From Marinobacter sp. S0848L (GTDB lineage Bacteria; Pseudomonadota; Gammaproteobacteria; Pseudomonadales; Oleiphilaceae): a stretch of DNA of 64,000 nt. The notes under the pieces were generated by a model that saw only the letters and a program-made list of their open reading frames with translations, searched no databases and had not been told where the DNA came from. Shown here one piece after another: positions 20,365 to 28,863 of this stretch (the first letter of the stretch is position 1; every line of letters starts with the position of its first letter). The position numbers and the translations under genes are program-made. The DNA is taken from the NCBI RefSeq assembly GCF_023016065.1, contig NZ_JALKAQ010000002.1, positions 248,001-312,000 of the forward strand, in the 5' to 3' direction.

Positions 20365-20895
20365 ATGAGACGTCGACACCGCCGGTTAACCACCGAGGCG
20401 GAACTGGATATTACGGCCTTTATGAACCTGATGATCGTGCTGGTGCCCGTGTTGCTATTGGGCATGGTGTTTAGCCAGGTTCGCATGATAGAGCTTAATT
20501 TTCCGGGTATGGAGGCGGGTGAGGTGCCCGCAGCAGAAGATTTGCGACTGGTTGTTACCGTCATCCCCTCTGGTTTGGAAGTGGCAGACAGCGAACGCGG
20601 CCTTATCGAAGTGTTGCCGGTTTCCGGCGAGGTTCAGAATTACGAGGGCCTGCGCAGGGTGCTGCAACAAATTAAGCGCCACGTTCCCGATAAAACCGAT
20701 GTGATCCTGGAGGTTGGGCCCAGCGTTGATTATCAAACCCTTGTATCGGTGATGGATACCGTGCGGTCATACCCGGCAGTTGTGGCAACCAGTGTTGTTG
20801 AAGCCGAGCTGTTCCCTGATGTATCGCTCATGGATGCCGATGAAAATCGTGTATTGGCGCAAAACTCAAGTGCTGCTGACGGAGAGGGCGTATGA
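20365..20895 (+). CDS. TolR/ExbD-type protein with Asn at the usual proton-carrying Asp
   Basis: A 176-residue protein with the ExbD/TolR layout: short basic N-terminus, one transmembrane helix (about residues 16-37), and a periplasmic domain. In E. coli ExbD the helix begins NVTPFIDVMLVL with the essential Asp25. The aligned stretch here is DITAFMNLMIVLV, so Asn21 occupies that place; the codon is AAC at 20425-20427. The periplasmic part has the expected YEGLRRVLQQIK and YQTLVSVMDTV blocks. It overlaps the next ExbD gene by four bases. It may be a structural partner in a mixed ExbD pair, with proton transfer done by the second copy. Confidence 0.87.
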   Translation: MRRRHRRLTTEAELDITAFMNLMIVLVPVLLLGMVFSQVRMIELNFPGMEAGEVPAAEDLRLVVTVIPSGLEVADSERGLIEVLPVSGEVQNYEGLRRVLQQIKRHVPDKTDVILEVGPSVDYQTLVSVMDTVRSYPAVVATSVVEAELFPDVSLMDADENRVLAQNSSAADGEGV

Positions 20896-21380
20896 AAACA
20901 TCCCGCAGAGCCCGCATGCGCAAACGCCACTACAGCCGAATGCACAAAGCCGGTGGCCTGAATCTTGTGTCTTTGATGGATATTTTTACCATTCTGGTGT
21001 TTTTCCTGATGGTGAACTCTTCCGACGTCAAAGTGATGCAGAACAAGGCCGATGTACCTTTGCCGACCTCAACCGCAGAGCAAGAGGCGGTCGAAAACCT
21101 GACAGTACAGGTGGTTGGCCAATCGATACTCGTGCAGGGCCGCGAAGTGGCAACGCTTGACGGAATTGAAGAGACAGATACGCGAATCCCCGGCTTGTCC
21201 GATGAGTTGGCTTACCGCCGCAGTCGGTGGGATGCAGTACCCGAACAGGGGCTGGAAATCACCATTATGGCGGCTAGAGATACCGATTACCGGTTGTTGC
21301 GCCGGATTATGCAAACCTGCGTTGATGAACAATTTCGCCAGGTCCGGCTCGCCGTAGAGGCGGAGGTCAGCCATGGTTGA
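20892..21380 (+). CDS. TolR/ExbD-type protein with the conserved membrane Asp
   Basis: A 162-residue protein with a very basic N-terminus (about ten Arg/Lys and several His in 20 residues), a single membrane helix NLVSLMDIFTILVFFLMV (about 24-41) that keeps the proton-carrying Asp, and a periplasmic domain. The end of that domain, DTDYRLLRRIMQTCVDEQF, matches the ExbD/TolR pattern. Four-base overlap with the upstream copy and eight-base overlap with the TonB-like gene show tight coupling. It is the likely proton-active member of the pair. Confidence 0.88.
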   Translation: MKTSRRARMRKRHYSRMHKAGGLNLVSLMDIFTILVFFLMVNSSDVKVMQNKADVPLPTSTAEQEAVENLTVQVVGQSILVQGREVATLDGIEETDTRIPGLSDELAYRRSRWDAVPEQGLEITIMAARDTDYRLLRRIMQTCVDEQFRQVRLAVEAEVSHG

Positions 21381-22329
21381 TCGCGTCGAACGCCGGGGCA
21401 GTACCCGCTTGCCGTGGAGCCGTGATCGCGCAGAGGGCGTTCGCTTCGGTGTCATCGTAGCGGTGGTGTTGGCCCTGTTTATGGTGCCGGCAATTCTGAT
21501 ACCTGGTTTGGATGTCCCTGAGCTTGAACGGGCTGAAGCGGAGCGGATACCGCCACGGCTTGCCAAACTGGTTGCTCCACCGCCTCCGGAACCACCCACA
21601 CAGCCGGAGCCCGTCAGAGAACCCGAGCCTGAACCGGCGCCCGAGATAGCTCAAAAGGAAATAGCGCCGAAACCGGCCCCCGAACCTCAACAACCTGACG
21701 TTGTTCCCGAGGTTGCGAAACAACCTGTTCAAACGAAAGAGCAAGCGCGGGAAACGGCGTCGAAGTCTGGCTTGTTCGCCATGAAAAACCGGCTGCAAGC
21801 TTTGACACAAACCCAGCCGAAGCACAGTCGGGAGCTCGCTGCTAATGTAACAAGTGCTGAAGCGATCGATTTGTCAGCGGACTCGCCAAAGGCTGACGTA
21901 TTAGCTAGCAGTGGTGGCGTCGAAACCCGTGAAGGTCCGGCCCGAGAGGTGGTGGTTGAAGCTCATCAGGTTGCGGATGTGGAAGCGCCCGAAGAAGTCG
22001 TTGTAGCGAAGGCCGCAAAAACGGCGCGCAAACCCTCAAAACAACGTGCTATGAGCAATATTCGTCAGGTTTTCGATGCTCAGAAGAGTGTTCTGTACTC
22101 GCTTTATAAGCGAGAGCTCAGGAAAGATCCGACGCTTGAGGGTAAGGTTACCTTGGAGCTAACGATCGAGCCTAATGGCTCTGTATCCGCTTGCCGTGTG
22201 GTAGCGTCCGAATTGAGCAATCCGACACTGGAACAGCGTATTGCCATGAGGGTGCAAATGTTCGATTTCGGGGCGGCTCAGGTGAGCACCCGGAAGGTTC
22301 AGTTTCCGATCGATTTCCTTCCGGGCTAA
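21373..22329 (+). CDS. TonB-like protein with AgmX/PglI-type C-terminal domain
   Basis: A 318-residue protein with one N-terminal membrane helix (about 25-45, GVIVAVVLALFMVPAILI), a Pro/Glu-rich periplasmic spacer (about 60-120), a variable middle, and a C-terminal domain of about 90 residues. The C-terminal stretch GKVTLELTIEPNGSVSAC, then LEQRIAMRVQMFDFG, matches what I know of the AgmX/PglI C-terminal domain, a TonB_C-like fold found in Myxococcus gliding proteins and their relatives. It would transmit force or conformational energy from the TolQ/TolR-type complex across the periplasm. It is the last gene of the operon, ending 4 bases before the end of a convergent MaoC gene. Confidence 0.85.
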   Translation: MVDRVERRGSTRLPWSRDRAEGVRFGVIVAVVLALFMVPAILIPGLDVPELERAEAERIPPRLAKLVAPPPPEPPTQPEPVREPEPEPAPEIAQKEIAPKPAPEPQQPDVVPEVAKQPVQTKEQARETASKSGLFAMKNRLQALTQTQPKHSRELAANVTSAEAIDLSADSPKADVLASSGGVETREGPAREVVVEAHQVADVEAPEEVVVAKAAKTARKPSKQRAMSNIRQVFDAQKSVLYSLYKRELRKDPTLEGKVTLELTIEPNGSVSACRVVASELSNPTLEQRIAMRVQMFDFGAAQVSTRKVQFPIDFLPG

Positions 22330-22333
22330 GTGC

Positions 22334-22819
22334 TTAGCCTTCGATGGTGATTTTCGGCAAGCGGGGTTTTTGCAGGGAGACTTTTTCAGTCGGTGCAATA
22401 ACCTTGGCTTCGCCGACCACGACTTGGTCATCGTTTTGGTTGCGAACATCACAAGCTAACGTGACGCGATTCTTCGCACCTTTTTCAGAGACGGTGAGTT
22501 TTACCGTAAGGGTGTCGTCCAGTTTTACCGGTCGTTTGAATGACAAGGTTTGGTCCAGATAGATGGTGCCGGGGCCAGGCATAACCGTAGCGAGTGCGGC
22601 TGAGATCAGCGAACCACTCCACATGCCGTGGGCGATGCGTTCCTTGAACATGGTGTCAGCTGCAAATTCCGAATCCAGATGCACCGGGTTCACATCACCT
22701 GAAACCGCCGCAAACAGCACCAGTTCATCTTCGGTGAGGGTTCGGGTGAAGGTCGCGGAATCACCTTCATTCAGTTCGTCGTAAGTAATATTTTCGAGAA
22801 TGTCCAAGGTGTCGCTCAT
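22334..22819 (-). CDS. MaoC-like (R)-specific enoyl-CoA hydratase family protein
   Basis: Hot-dog fold hydratase of 161 residues, likely acting on enoyl-CoA or 3-hydroxyacyl-CoA. The hydratase signature is present: an Asp in SGDVNPVHLD, then His a few residues on, with IAHGMWSGSLIS, which completes the HGM block. PhaJ-type enzymes of this size feed beta-oxidation intermediates to polyhydroxyalkanoate synthesis. The convergent TonB-like gene is unrelated. The acyl-CoA ligase gene fadD lies divergently 166 bases away, which fits fatty acid metabolism. Confidence 0.85.
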   Translation of the reverse strand: MSDTLDILENITYDELNEGDSATFTRTLTEDELVLFAAVSGDVNPVHLDSEFAADTMFKERIAHGMWSGSLISAALATVMPGPGTIYLDQTLSFKRPVKLDDTLTVKLTVSEKGAKNRVTLACDVRNQNDDQVVVGEAKVIAPTEKVSLQKPRLPKITIEG

Positions 22820-22985
22820 AGTGACCTCTAGAGTTTAAGGGCAGGTGAATGGTTGTAGCCGGATAGATTTTTGAAAGCTACCTCATCGTTACCAAAACTG
22901 CTATTCTCTCTCCACTTTTAAGGATTGAGACTTTAGTCGGGTTGCTCTTTGAGCCCGATTGCCACCAATCAGACAGGAGATGGTG

Positions 22986-24662
22986 ATGGATTTTGAGCAG
23001 TTCTATCAAGATAAATACCCTGCGGGCATTCCCCGTGAGGTAGATCTCAGCAAGTACAAAAACATGGTAGATGTTTTTGAGCAGGCCGTTCAGAAATACG
23101 CAGACAAGCCTGCGTTCAGCGCGGTCGGCGTCACTCTGACGTACAAAGATCTTGATACTCAGAGTCGCAATTTCGCGGCTTGGCTGCAAAACAAAACCGA
23201 CCTGAAGCCTGGCGACCGAATTGCCGTTCAGATGCCGAACATCACCCAATACCCGGTGGTTGTTTTCGGTGCTATGCGTGCCGGTTTGATTGTGGTGAAT
23301 ACCAATCCGCTTTACACCACGCGGGAAATGGAACACCAGTTTAACGATTCCGGTGCGAAAGCGCTCGTGGTTCTTGCCAACATGGCAGAGAACGCCGAGA
23401 AAGTGCTACCGCACACGGGCATTGAACACGTAATCGTCACCGAAGTTGCAGACATGCATTCGCCCATCAAGCGCAAGCTGATGAACGCGGTGGTGAAGCA
23501 CGTTAAAAAAATGGTGCCTCCGTTCAACATTCCGGGCTCCCATAAGCTGCCAGCGGTTCTAAGTGCGGGCGCGCGCGAGAAGTTTAGCCCGATTGAAATC
23601 AAGCTGGACGATCTGGCCGTACTGCAATACACCGGTGGTACCACTGGTGTGGCGAAAGGTGCCATGCTTACGCACGCTAACCTGGTGGCTAACCTGACTC
23701 AGGTTCGCCCTATGCTGGAAGATCAGGTTTCCGAAGGCGAAGAAGTGGTTATTGCGCCGCTGCCGCTGTACCACATTTATTCCTTCACGCTGAACTGCGG
23801 CATCATGCTGGAAGCGGGTGCGCATAACATCCTGATCCCGAATCCGCGCGATATCCCAGGCTTCGTAAAAGAGCTCCAGAAACAGAAGTTCTCGGCTTTC
23901 ATCGGCCTGAATACCTTGTTCGTCGCTCTGTGTAACAACGAAGATTTCCAGAAGCTGGATTTCTCCGGTGTGAAACTGACCGCCTCGGGTGGAATGGCGT
24001 TGACCAGTGACGCCGCGAAAATGTGGGAACGAGTTACCGGGTGTGAGATCAGCGAAGGTTACGGCATGACCGAAACCTCACCGGTGGTCACCTTCAACCC
24101 CCGCAGCGCGATCAAACTGGGCACCATCGGTCTGCCAATCCCGTCTACCATCGTTAAAACGATTGATGATGAAGGCAACGAGACGGCTGTAGGCGAACCG
24201 GGCGAACTGTGCGTGAAAGGCCCGCAGGTCATGCGTGGCTACTGGCAGCGTCCTGAAGATACCCGACAGTCTTTCACTGAAGATGGCTTCATCCAGACCG
24301 GCGATATCGCGTTGATTCAGGAAGACGGGTACATCCGCATTGTGGATCGTAAGAAAGACATGATCATTGTGTCTGGCTTTAACGTCTTCCCGAATGAAAT
24401 CGAAGACGTTGTAACCAGCCACCCGAAAGTGGTTGAGTGCGCAGCCGTTGGTGTCGAAGATGCCAAGAGCGGTGAAGCGGTTAAGGTTTACGTTGTTGCC
24501 ACCAAAGAAGGCGTGTCTGCGAACGAGCTGAAAGAGTTCTGTCGTGAGCGTTTGACCGCGTATAAAGTGCCGAAGCACTTTGAGTTCCGGGAAGAGCTGC
24601 CCAAGAGTAACGTGGGCAAGATCCTTCGTCGTGAACTGCGAGACGAAGAAGCAAACGCGTAA
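22986..24662 (+). CDS. fadD: Long-chain acyl-CoA synthetase
   Basis: Activates long-chain fatty acids to acyl-CoA using ATP, through an acyl-AMP intermediate. I start at the ATG at 22986 (product 558 residues, E. coli FadD 561), with AGGAGA five bases upstream. Upstream in-frame codons are poorer starts. ANL superfamily motifs are present: YTGGTTGVAKGAMLTH (P-loop, about residue 213), EGYGMTETSP, TGDIALIQEDGYI and the hinge/lysine region ending KSNVGKILRREL. It is followed by a clear intrinsic terminator. Confidence 0.94.
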   Translation: MDFEQFYQDKYPAGIPREVDLSKYKNMVDVFEQAVQKYADKPAFSAVGVTLTYKDLDTQSRNFAAWLQNKTDLKPGDRIAVQMPNITQYPVVVFGAMRAGLIVVNTNPLYTTREMEHQFNDSGAKALVVLANMAENAEKVLPHTGIEHVIVTEVADMHSPIKRKLMNAVVKHVKKMVPPFNIPGSHKLPAVLSAGAREKFSPIEIKLDDLAVLQYTGGTTGVAKGAMLTHANLVANLTQVRPMLEDQVSEGEEVVIAPLPLYHIYSFTLNCGIMLEAGAHNILIPNPRDIPGFVKELQKQKFSAFIGLNTLFVALCNNEDFQKLDFSGVKLTASGGMALTSDAAKMWERVTGCEISEGYGMTETSPVVTFNPRSAIKLGTIGLPIPSTIVKTIDDEGNETAVGEPGELCVKGPQVMRGYWQRPEDTRQSFTEDGFIQTGDIALIQEDGYIRIVDRKKDMIIVSGFNVFPNEIEDVVTSHPKVVECAAVGVEDAKSGEAVKVYVVATKEGVSANELKEFCRERLTAYKVPKHFEFREELPKSNVGKILRRELRDEEANA

Positions 24663-24700
24663 ACCGTTCTCCTTGCGGGGAGCTGACCCCGCACCTGAAG

Positions 24701-24723
24701 ACCCTGCCTCGGCAGGGTTTTTG
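24701..24723 (+). terminator. Intrinsic terminator after fadD
   Basis: CCCTGC (24702-24707) pairs with GCAGGG (24712-24717) around CTCG and is followed by a run of five T. An earlier GCGGGG/CCCCGC pair (24675-24691) may add a second stem. Confidence 0.85.
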
Positions 24724-24802
24724 TGTTTATACGGTACAGGTTTCCGGCTAGACTGTGGCGCCTGTTTACCCCGATTGAAACTTTGAGAGCCAGTGGCAAG
24801 TA

Positions 24803-27800
24803 ATGTCTGATTCGAACCCGAACAAAGCTTCCGCACCCAATGTGACCGATCCCAAAGCGGAGGTGGCCGCTATCAAGCGTCAACTTGCTGAGTGCAATCA
24901 GCATGAGGCCGCTCGTATTGTCCGGCGCTTGGGGCGGAGCAAAGGCCTGCCCGGCCAGAAGGATATCGCTGTAATGAGCGATTGGTTGGAGCAGGGCAAA
25001 GAGAAAGTTCGGAAGCGTCAGGCGTTGAATAAGCCCGCTACCTTCCCGGAAGGCCTGCCAGTTAGCGACCGGGTTGACGACATCAGCAAAGCCATTGAAG
25101 AGCACCAGGTCGTTATTGTTGCCGGTGAAACCGGATCGGGAAAGACCACCCAGATTCCCAAGATTTGTTTAAACCTGGGCCGTGGCGTTCGTGGATTGGT
25201 GGGGCACACGCAACCTAGGCGTATTGCAGCGCGTAGTGTGTCGAGCCGGATTGCCGAGGAGTTAGGCGAGCAGGTCGGTCAGCGCGTGGGTTATCAGGTT
25301 CGGTTTACCGACAATACCTCTGAGCATTCGCAAATTAAGGTAATGACCGATGGTATCTTGCTGGCGGAAGTACAGCATGACCGGTTTCTGGATCGCTACG
25401 ATACGCTGATCATTGATGAGGCCCATGAGCGAAGCCTGAACATTGATTTTCTTCTAGGCTACCTCAAACAGCTTTTGCCAAAGCGCCCGGATCTGAAAGT
25501 GATCATTACCTCGGCAACCATCGAGGTAGAGCGTTTCAGCGAGTTTTTCGACAAAGCCCCGGTTATAGAGGTGAGCGGCCGGACCTACCCCGTAGATGTT
25601 CGCTATCGCCCGTTGGTCGGTGACGAGGACGACAAGGATCAAGGCTGGACCGACGGCATTCTTTCTGCCATTGAGGAAATCGAACAGCACGAACGCTTTG
25701 AAAAAAAGCCCCCGGGGGATGTGTTGGTGTTCCTGCCGGGCGAGCGGGAAATTCGAGCTGTCAGCAAAGTGCTCCGGCATGCCGAACTGCGTCATACCGA
25801 AGTATTGCCGCTGTATTCCCGCTTGAGTAATCAAGAGCAGAATCGGGTGTTCCAGTCACATCGTGGACGGCGAATTGTACTGTCTACCAACGTGGCGGAA
25901 ACCTCACTCACCGTGCCGGGTATCCGTTATGTTATTGATACCGGCGTCGCCCGAATCAGCCGGTACAGTGTCCGTTCGAAAATTCAGCGATTGCCGATTG
26001 AACCGATTTCTCAAGCCAGTGCAAACCAGCGAGCAGGGCGTTGTGGCCGGGTTGCGCCCGGCATTTGCTTCCGGTTGTACGACGAAGCTGATTTTATCAA
26101 TCGTCCGGAATACACCGATCCGGAAATTCTGCGCACCAACCTGGCTTCCGTTATTTTGCAAATGGCCACCTCTGGTTTAGGCGAAATACGCCAGTTTCCG
26201 TTTCTGGAATCGCCGGACCGCCGCCAGGTTAATGATGGCTACAAATTGCTTGAGGAGCTCAGTGCGGTTGATGACAAACGGCGGGTAACCAAGCTCGGGC
26301 GTACTATGTCCCGGCTTCCCTTGGACCCTCGCTTAGCCAGAATGCTGGTCACCTCGGCCGACCACGGCAGTTTAGCGGAAGTGTTGATTGTGATTGCCGG
26401 CCTGAGCGTGCAAGACCCACGGGAAAGGCCCCAGGATAAACAGCAGGCTGCCGATCAGGCCCATGCGCCGTTTAACGATAAAGAATCGGATTTCGCAACA
26501 CTGCTGAATATCTGGAACTGGTTTGAAGAGCAGCGCCAGGAATTGTCACAGAATCAGCTCAAAAAACTCTGTCAGAAGAGCTTTCTGAGCTACATGCGCA
26601 TGCGCGAGTGGCGTGATATTCACCGGCAGCTTACGCTGATCTGCCGGGACCAAAAGCTGTCCATGAATCGACAGCCAGCAAACTACGATGCTATTCATAA
26701 ACCCATTTTGGCAGGCCTTTTGGGGCAGATCGCCGTCAAAGTGGAAAAGCGGGAATATCTGGCGACGCGGAATCGCAAAGTCATGATTTTTCCGGGCTCT
26801 AAAGTGGCGAAATCCGGCCTCAAGTGGATTGTGGCCGCTGAGATTGTTGAAACCAGTAAGGTATTCGCCCGCATGGTTGCCGGTATTCAGCCTGAATGGG
26901 TGGAGCCTTTGGCCGGGCACATTGTTAAACGCCACTATTTTGAACCCCATTGGGAGCAAAAACGTGCGCAGGTGATGGGGTATGAAAAGGTCACTCTGTA
27001 CGGCCTGGATGTGGTGCCCAAGCGCCGTATTCCCTACACCAAAGTGGACCCTGCCGAATGCCGGAACCTGTTTATCCGTCGAGCGCTGGTGGAAGGGGAG
27101 TTGCGGTCGAAGGCTCCTTTTATTGCTCGCAACCGCGAGATGCTGGATACCGTCGAAAACCTGGAAAGGAAAACGCGGCGTCGTGACTTGTTGGTGGATG
27201 ACGAAGTCTTGGTGGCGTTTTACGACGAGCGCCTGCCGGATGACATTGTCAGCGGTCGGCATTTCGAAAGTTGGTGGAAGAACTTGTCCGCCGAAGCACT
27301 GCGAAACATGGAGCTCACCGAAGCCGATGTGTTGCAGCGGCCGGTTGATCAGTCCGCGGAAGCGCTTTATCCGGATTACCTGGAATGGGAGGGGGCGAAG
27401 TACCCCTTGAGCTACGAGTTTGAGCCGACCAGTGACCGGGACGGCGTGACTCTGAATGTGCCTTTGATGGCCCTGAAGCAAATTCCTGCTCGCCGTCTGG
27501 AATGGCTGGTGCCGGGCTTGTTGCGTGAGAAATGCATTGCACTGGTGAAAGGCTTGCCTAAGTCTGTGCGTCGAAACTTCGTACCCGTGCCGGATTTTGT
27601 CGATGCCGCGCTCGAAAACATGCAGCCCAGCAACGAACCTTTAACCGTAAAACTGGCCGATCAATTGCGCCGGATGACGGGTGTTCGAATAGACCCAGAC
27701 GCTTGGCCAGAAGAAGAGCTGCCCCGGCATTTGCGGATGAATCTGAAAGTCACCGGCAACAAAGGCAAGGTGATGGCCGAAAGCCGAAGCGCTGATGACC

Positions 27801-28735
27801 TTCAGGCGAAACTGGGTGAGCAGGCTGAAATGGCCTTGACCACGGCCGCGTCGGACGACACCGCTGAAGCCCAAGTGATTGAGCACTCGGATTGGCAGTT
27901 TAGCGAGCTGCCCGAGCGGATTCAGACCGAAAAGGGCGGTATGCAAGTGACGGTCTACCCGGCGCTGGAAGATCTTGGCAAGCAGGTCAGGGCGATTCGT
28001 TGCCTTGACCCCTTAACGGCGGACACCACCATGCGCCGGGGTGTTGCCCGGTTAATCATTAACCGGTTTGGCAGCACCTTAACGGATCTCGAGCGCCGCC
28101 TGCCTAAGTTTAAGCAGTCTGCACTAATGTTTGCGCCGGTGGGGCAAGCGAAAGCGCTGCTGGATGATTTGCTGCTTGCCGCTGTGATGGAACACTTTTT
28201 GTCAGCGGAGGTTCCACGAGATTCCGAAAGCTTTGATCGGGTGTTTGATCAGCATCGGGGGGATTTTATTCCAGCACTGGAGCTGGCCGACGAACGCCTA
28301 CATGCAGCCATGACGGGCTATCAGAAAGTAGCGAAGCAGTTGAAAGGCAAGATTAATCTAGCCTTAGCGAACAGCATGGCGGACATTAAGTTTCAACTTC
28401 AACATCTTGTTTACCCAGGCTTTCTTGTTGAAACGCCTTCAGAGTGGCTGAGCCGTTTCGGCATCTATTTTCAAGCAGCACTCATTCGGCTGGAAAAGAT
28501 GCCGAGGGAAATGGGCAAAGAGCGAGAGTTTCTGCACAGCATCGATGCGCTGTGGACTCGCTACGCCAAGAAACTGGAGCAGCAAAAGCGTCAGAGTGTT
28601 CGCGATCCCGAGTTGGAGCTGTATCGCTGGATGCTGGAAGAATACAGGGTGTCGTTTTTTGCCCAGCAATTAGGTACGGCGATGACCGTGTCGGTAAAGC
28701 GTCTGGATAAACAATGGGCGGCAACGCGGGTTTGA
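24803..28735 (+). CDS. hrpA: ATP-dependent RNA helicase HrpA
   Basis: DEAH-box RNA helicase of 1310 residues, the usual HrpA length. It has Walker A GETGSGKT (108-115), the DEAH motif in IIDEAHERS (205-208), SATIE (motif III), the TNVAETSLT block and the RAGRCGR motif VI, followed by the helicase-associated and OB-like domains (HA2, DUF3418). In other bacteria HrpA acts on stalled ribosomes and mRNA processing. The ATG has only a weak ribosome site. It stands alone between a terminator and the FabH-like gene. Confidence 0.95.
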   Translation: MSDSNPNKASAPNVTDPKAEVAAIKRQLAECNQHEAARIVRRLGRSKGLPGQKDIAVMSDWLEQGKEKVRKRQALNKPATFPEGLPVSDRVDDISKAIEEHQVVIVAGETGSGKTTQIPKICLNLGRGVRGLVGHTQPRRIAARSVSSRIAEELGEQVGQRVGYQVRFTDNTSEHSQIKVMTDGILLAEVQHDRFLDRYDTLIIDEAHERSLNIDFLLGYLKQLLPKRPDLKVIITSATIEVERFSEFFDKAPVIEVSGRTYPVDVRYRPLVGDEDDKDQGWTDGILSAIEEIEQHERFEKKPPGDVLVFLPGEREIRAVSKVLRHAELRHTEVLPLYSRLSNQEQNRVFQSHRGRRIVLSTNVAETSLTVPGIRYVIDTGVARISRYSVRSKIQRLPIEPISQASANQRAGRCGRVAPGICFRLYDEADFINRPEYTDPEILRTNLASVILQMATSGLGEIRQFPFLESPDRRQVNDGYKLLEELSAVDDKRRVTKLGRTMSRLPLDPRLARMLVTSADHGSLAEVLIVIAGLSVQDPRERPQDKQQAADQAHAPFNDKESDFATLLNIWNWFEEQRQELSQNQLKKLCQKSFLSYMRMREWRDIHRQLTLICRDQKLSMNRQPANYDAIHKPILAGLLGQIAVKVEKREYLATRNRKVMIFPGSKVAKSGLKWIVAAEIVETSKVFARMVAGIQPEWVEPLAGHIVKRHYFEPHWEQKRAQVMGYEKVTLYGLDVVPKRRIPYTKVDPAECRNLFIRRALVEGELRSKAPFIARNREMLDTVENLERKTRRRDLLVDDEVLVAFYDERLPDDIVSGRHFESWWKNLSAEALRNMELTEADVLQRPVDQSAEALYPDYLEWEGAKYPLSYEFEPTSDRDGVTLNVPLMALKQIPARRLEWLVPGLLREKCIALVKGLPKSVRRNFVPVPDFVDAALENMQPSNEPLTVKLADQLRRMTGVRIDPDAWPEEELPRHLRMNLKVTGNKGKVMAESRSADDLQAKLGEQAEMALTTAASDDTAEAQVIEHSDWQFSELPERIQTEKGGMQVTVYPALEDLGKQVRAIRCLDPLTADTTMRRGVARLIINRFGSTLTDLERRLPKFKQSALMFAPVGQAKALLDDLLLAAVMEHFLSAEVPRDSESFDRVFDQHRGDFIPALELADERLHAAMTGYQKVAKQLKGKINLALANSMADIKFQLQHLVYPGFLVETPSEWLSRFGIYFQAALIRLEKMPREMGKEREFLHSIDALWTRYAKKLEQQKRQSVRDPELELYRWMLEEYRVSFFAQQLGTAMTVSVKRLDKQWAATRV

Positions 28736-28863
28736 TGAAATGTGCCACCGTTGAAGGCCTCGTTACTGAACGATAGTCCAACGGGCAAATCCTCAGGACT
28801 GTGTTAGTATTTCTGGCAGTGCATTCTCAAAAACTGTTTTTATAACCATGACGTGGGGTTATT

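Noticed and set aside
19854..20564. Minus-strand open frame of about 236 codons opposite the TolQ/ExbB-type gene
   Set aside because: It is fully opposite two conserved membrane protein genes, and its translation has no clear domain.
22959..22985. Upstream TTG and ATG starts for fadD
   Set aside because: AGGAGA is correctly spaced only from the ATG at 22986, and the usual family start MDFEQFYQ begins there.
26546..27481. Long open frame of about 310 codons on the minus strand inside hrpA
   Set aside because: It lies fully opposite the conserved helicase gene and its translation has no family resemblance; it is a by-product of codon use.
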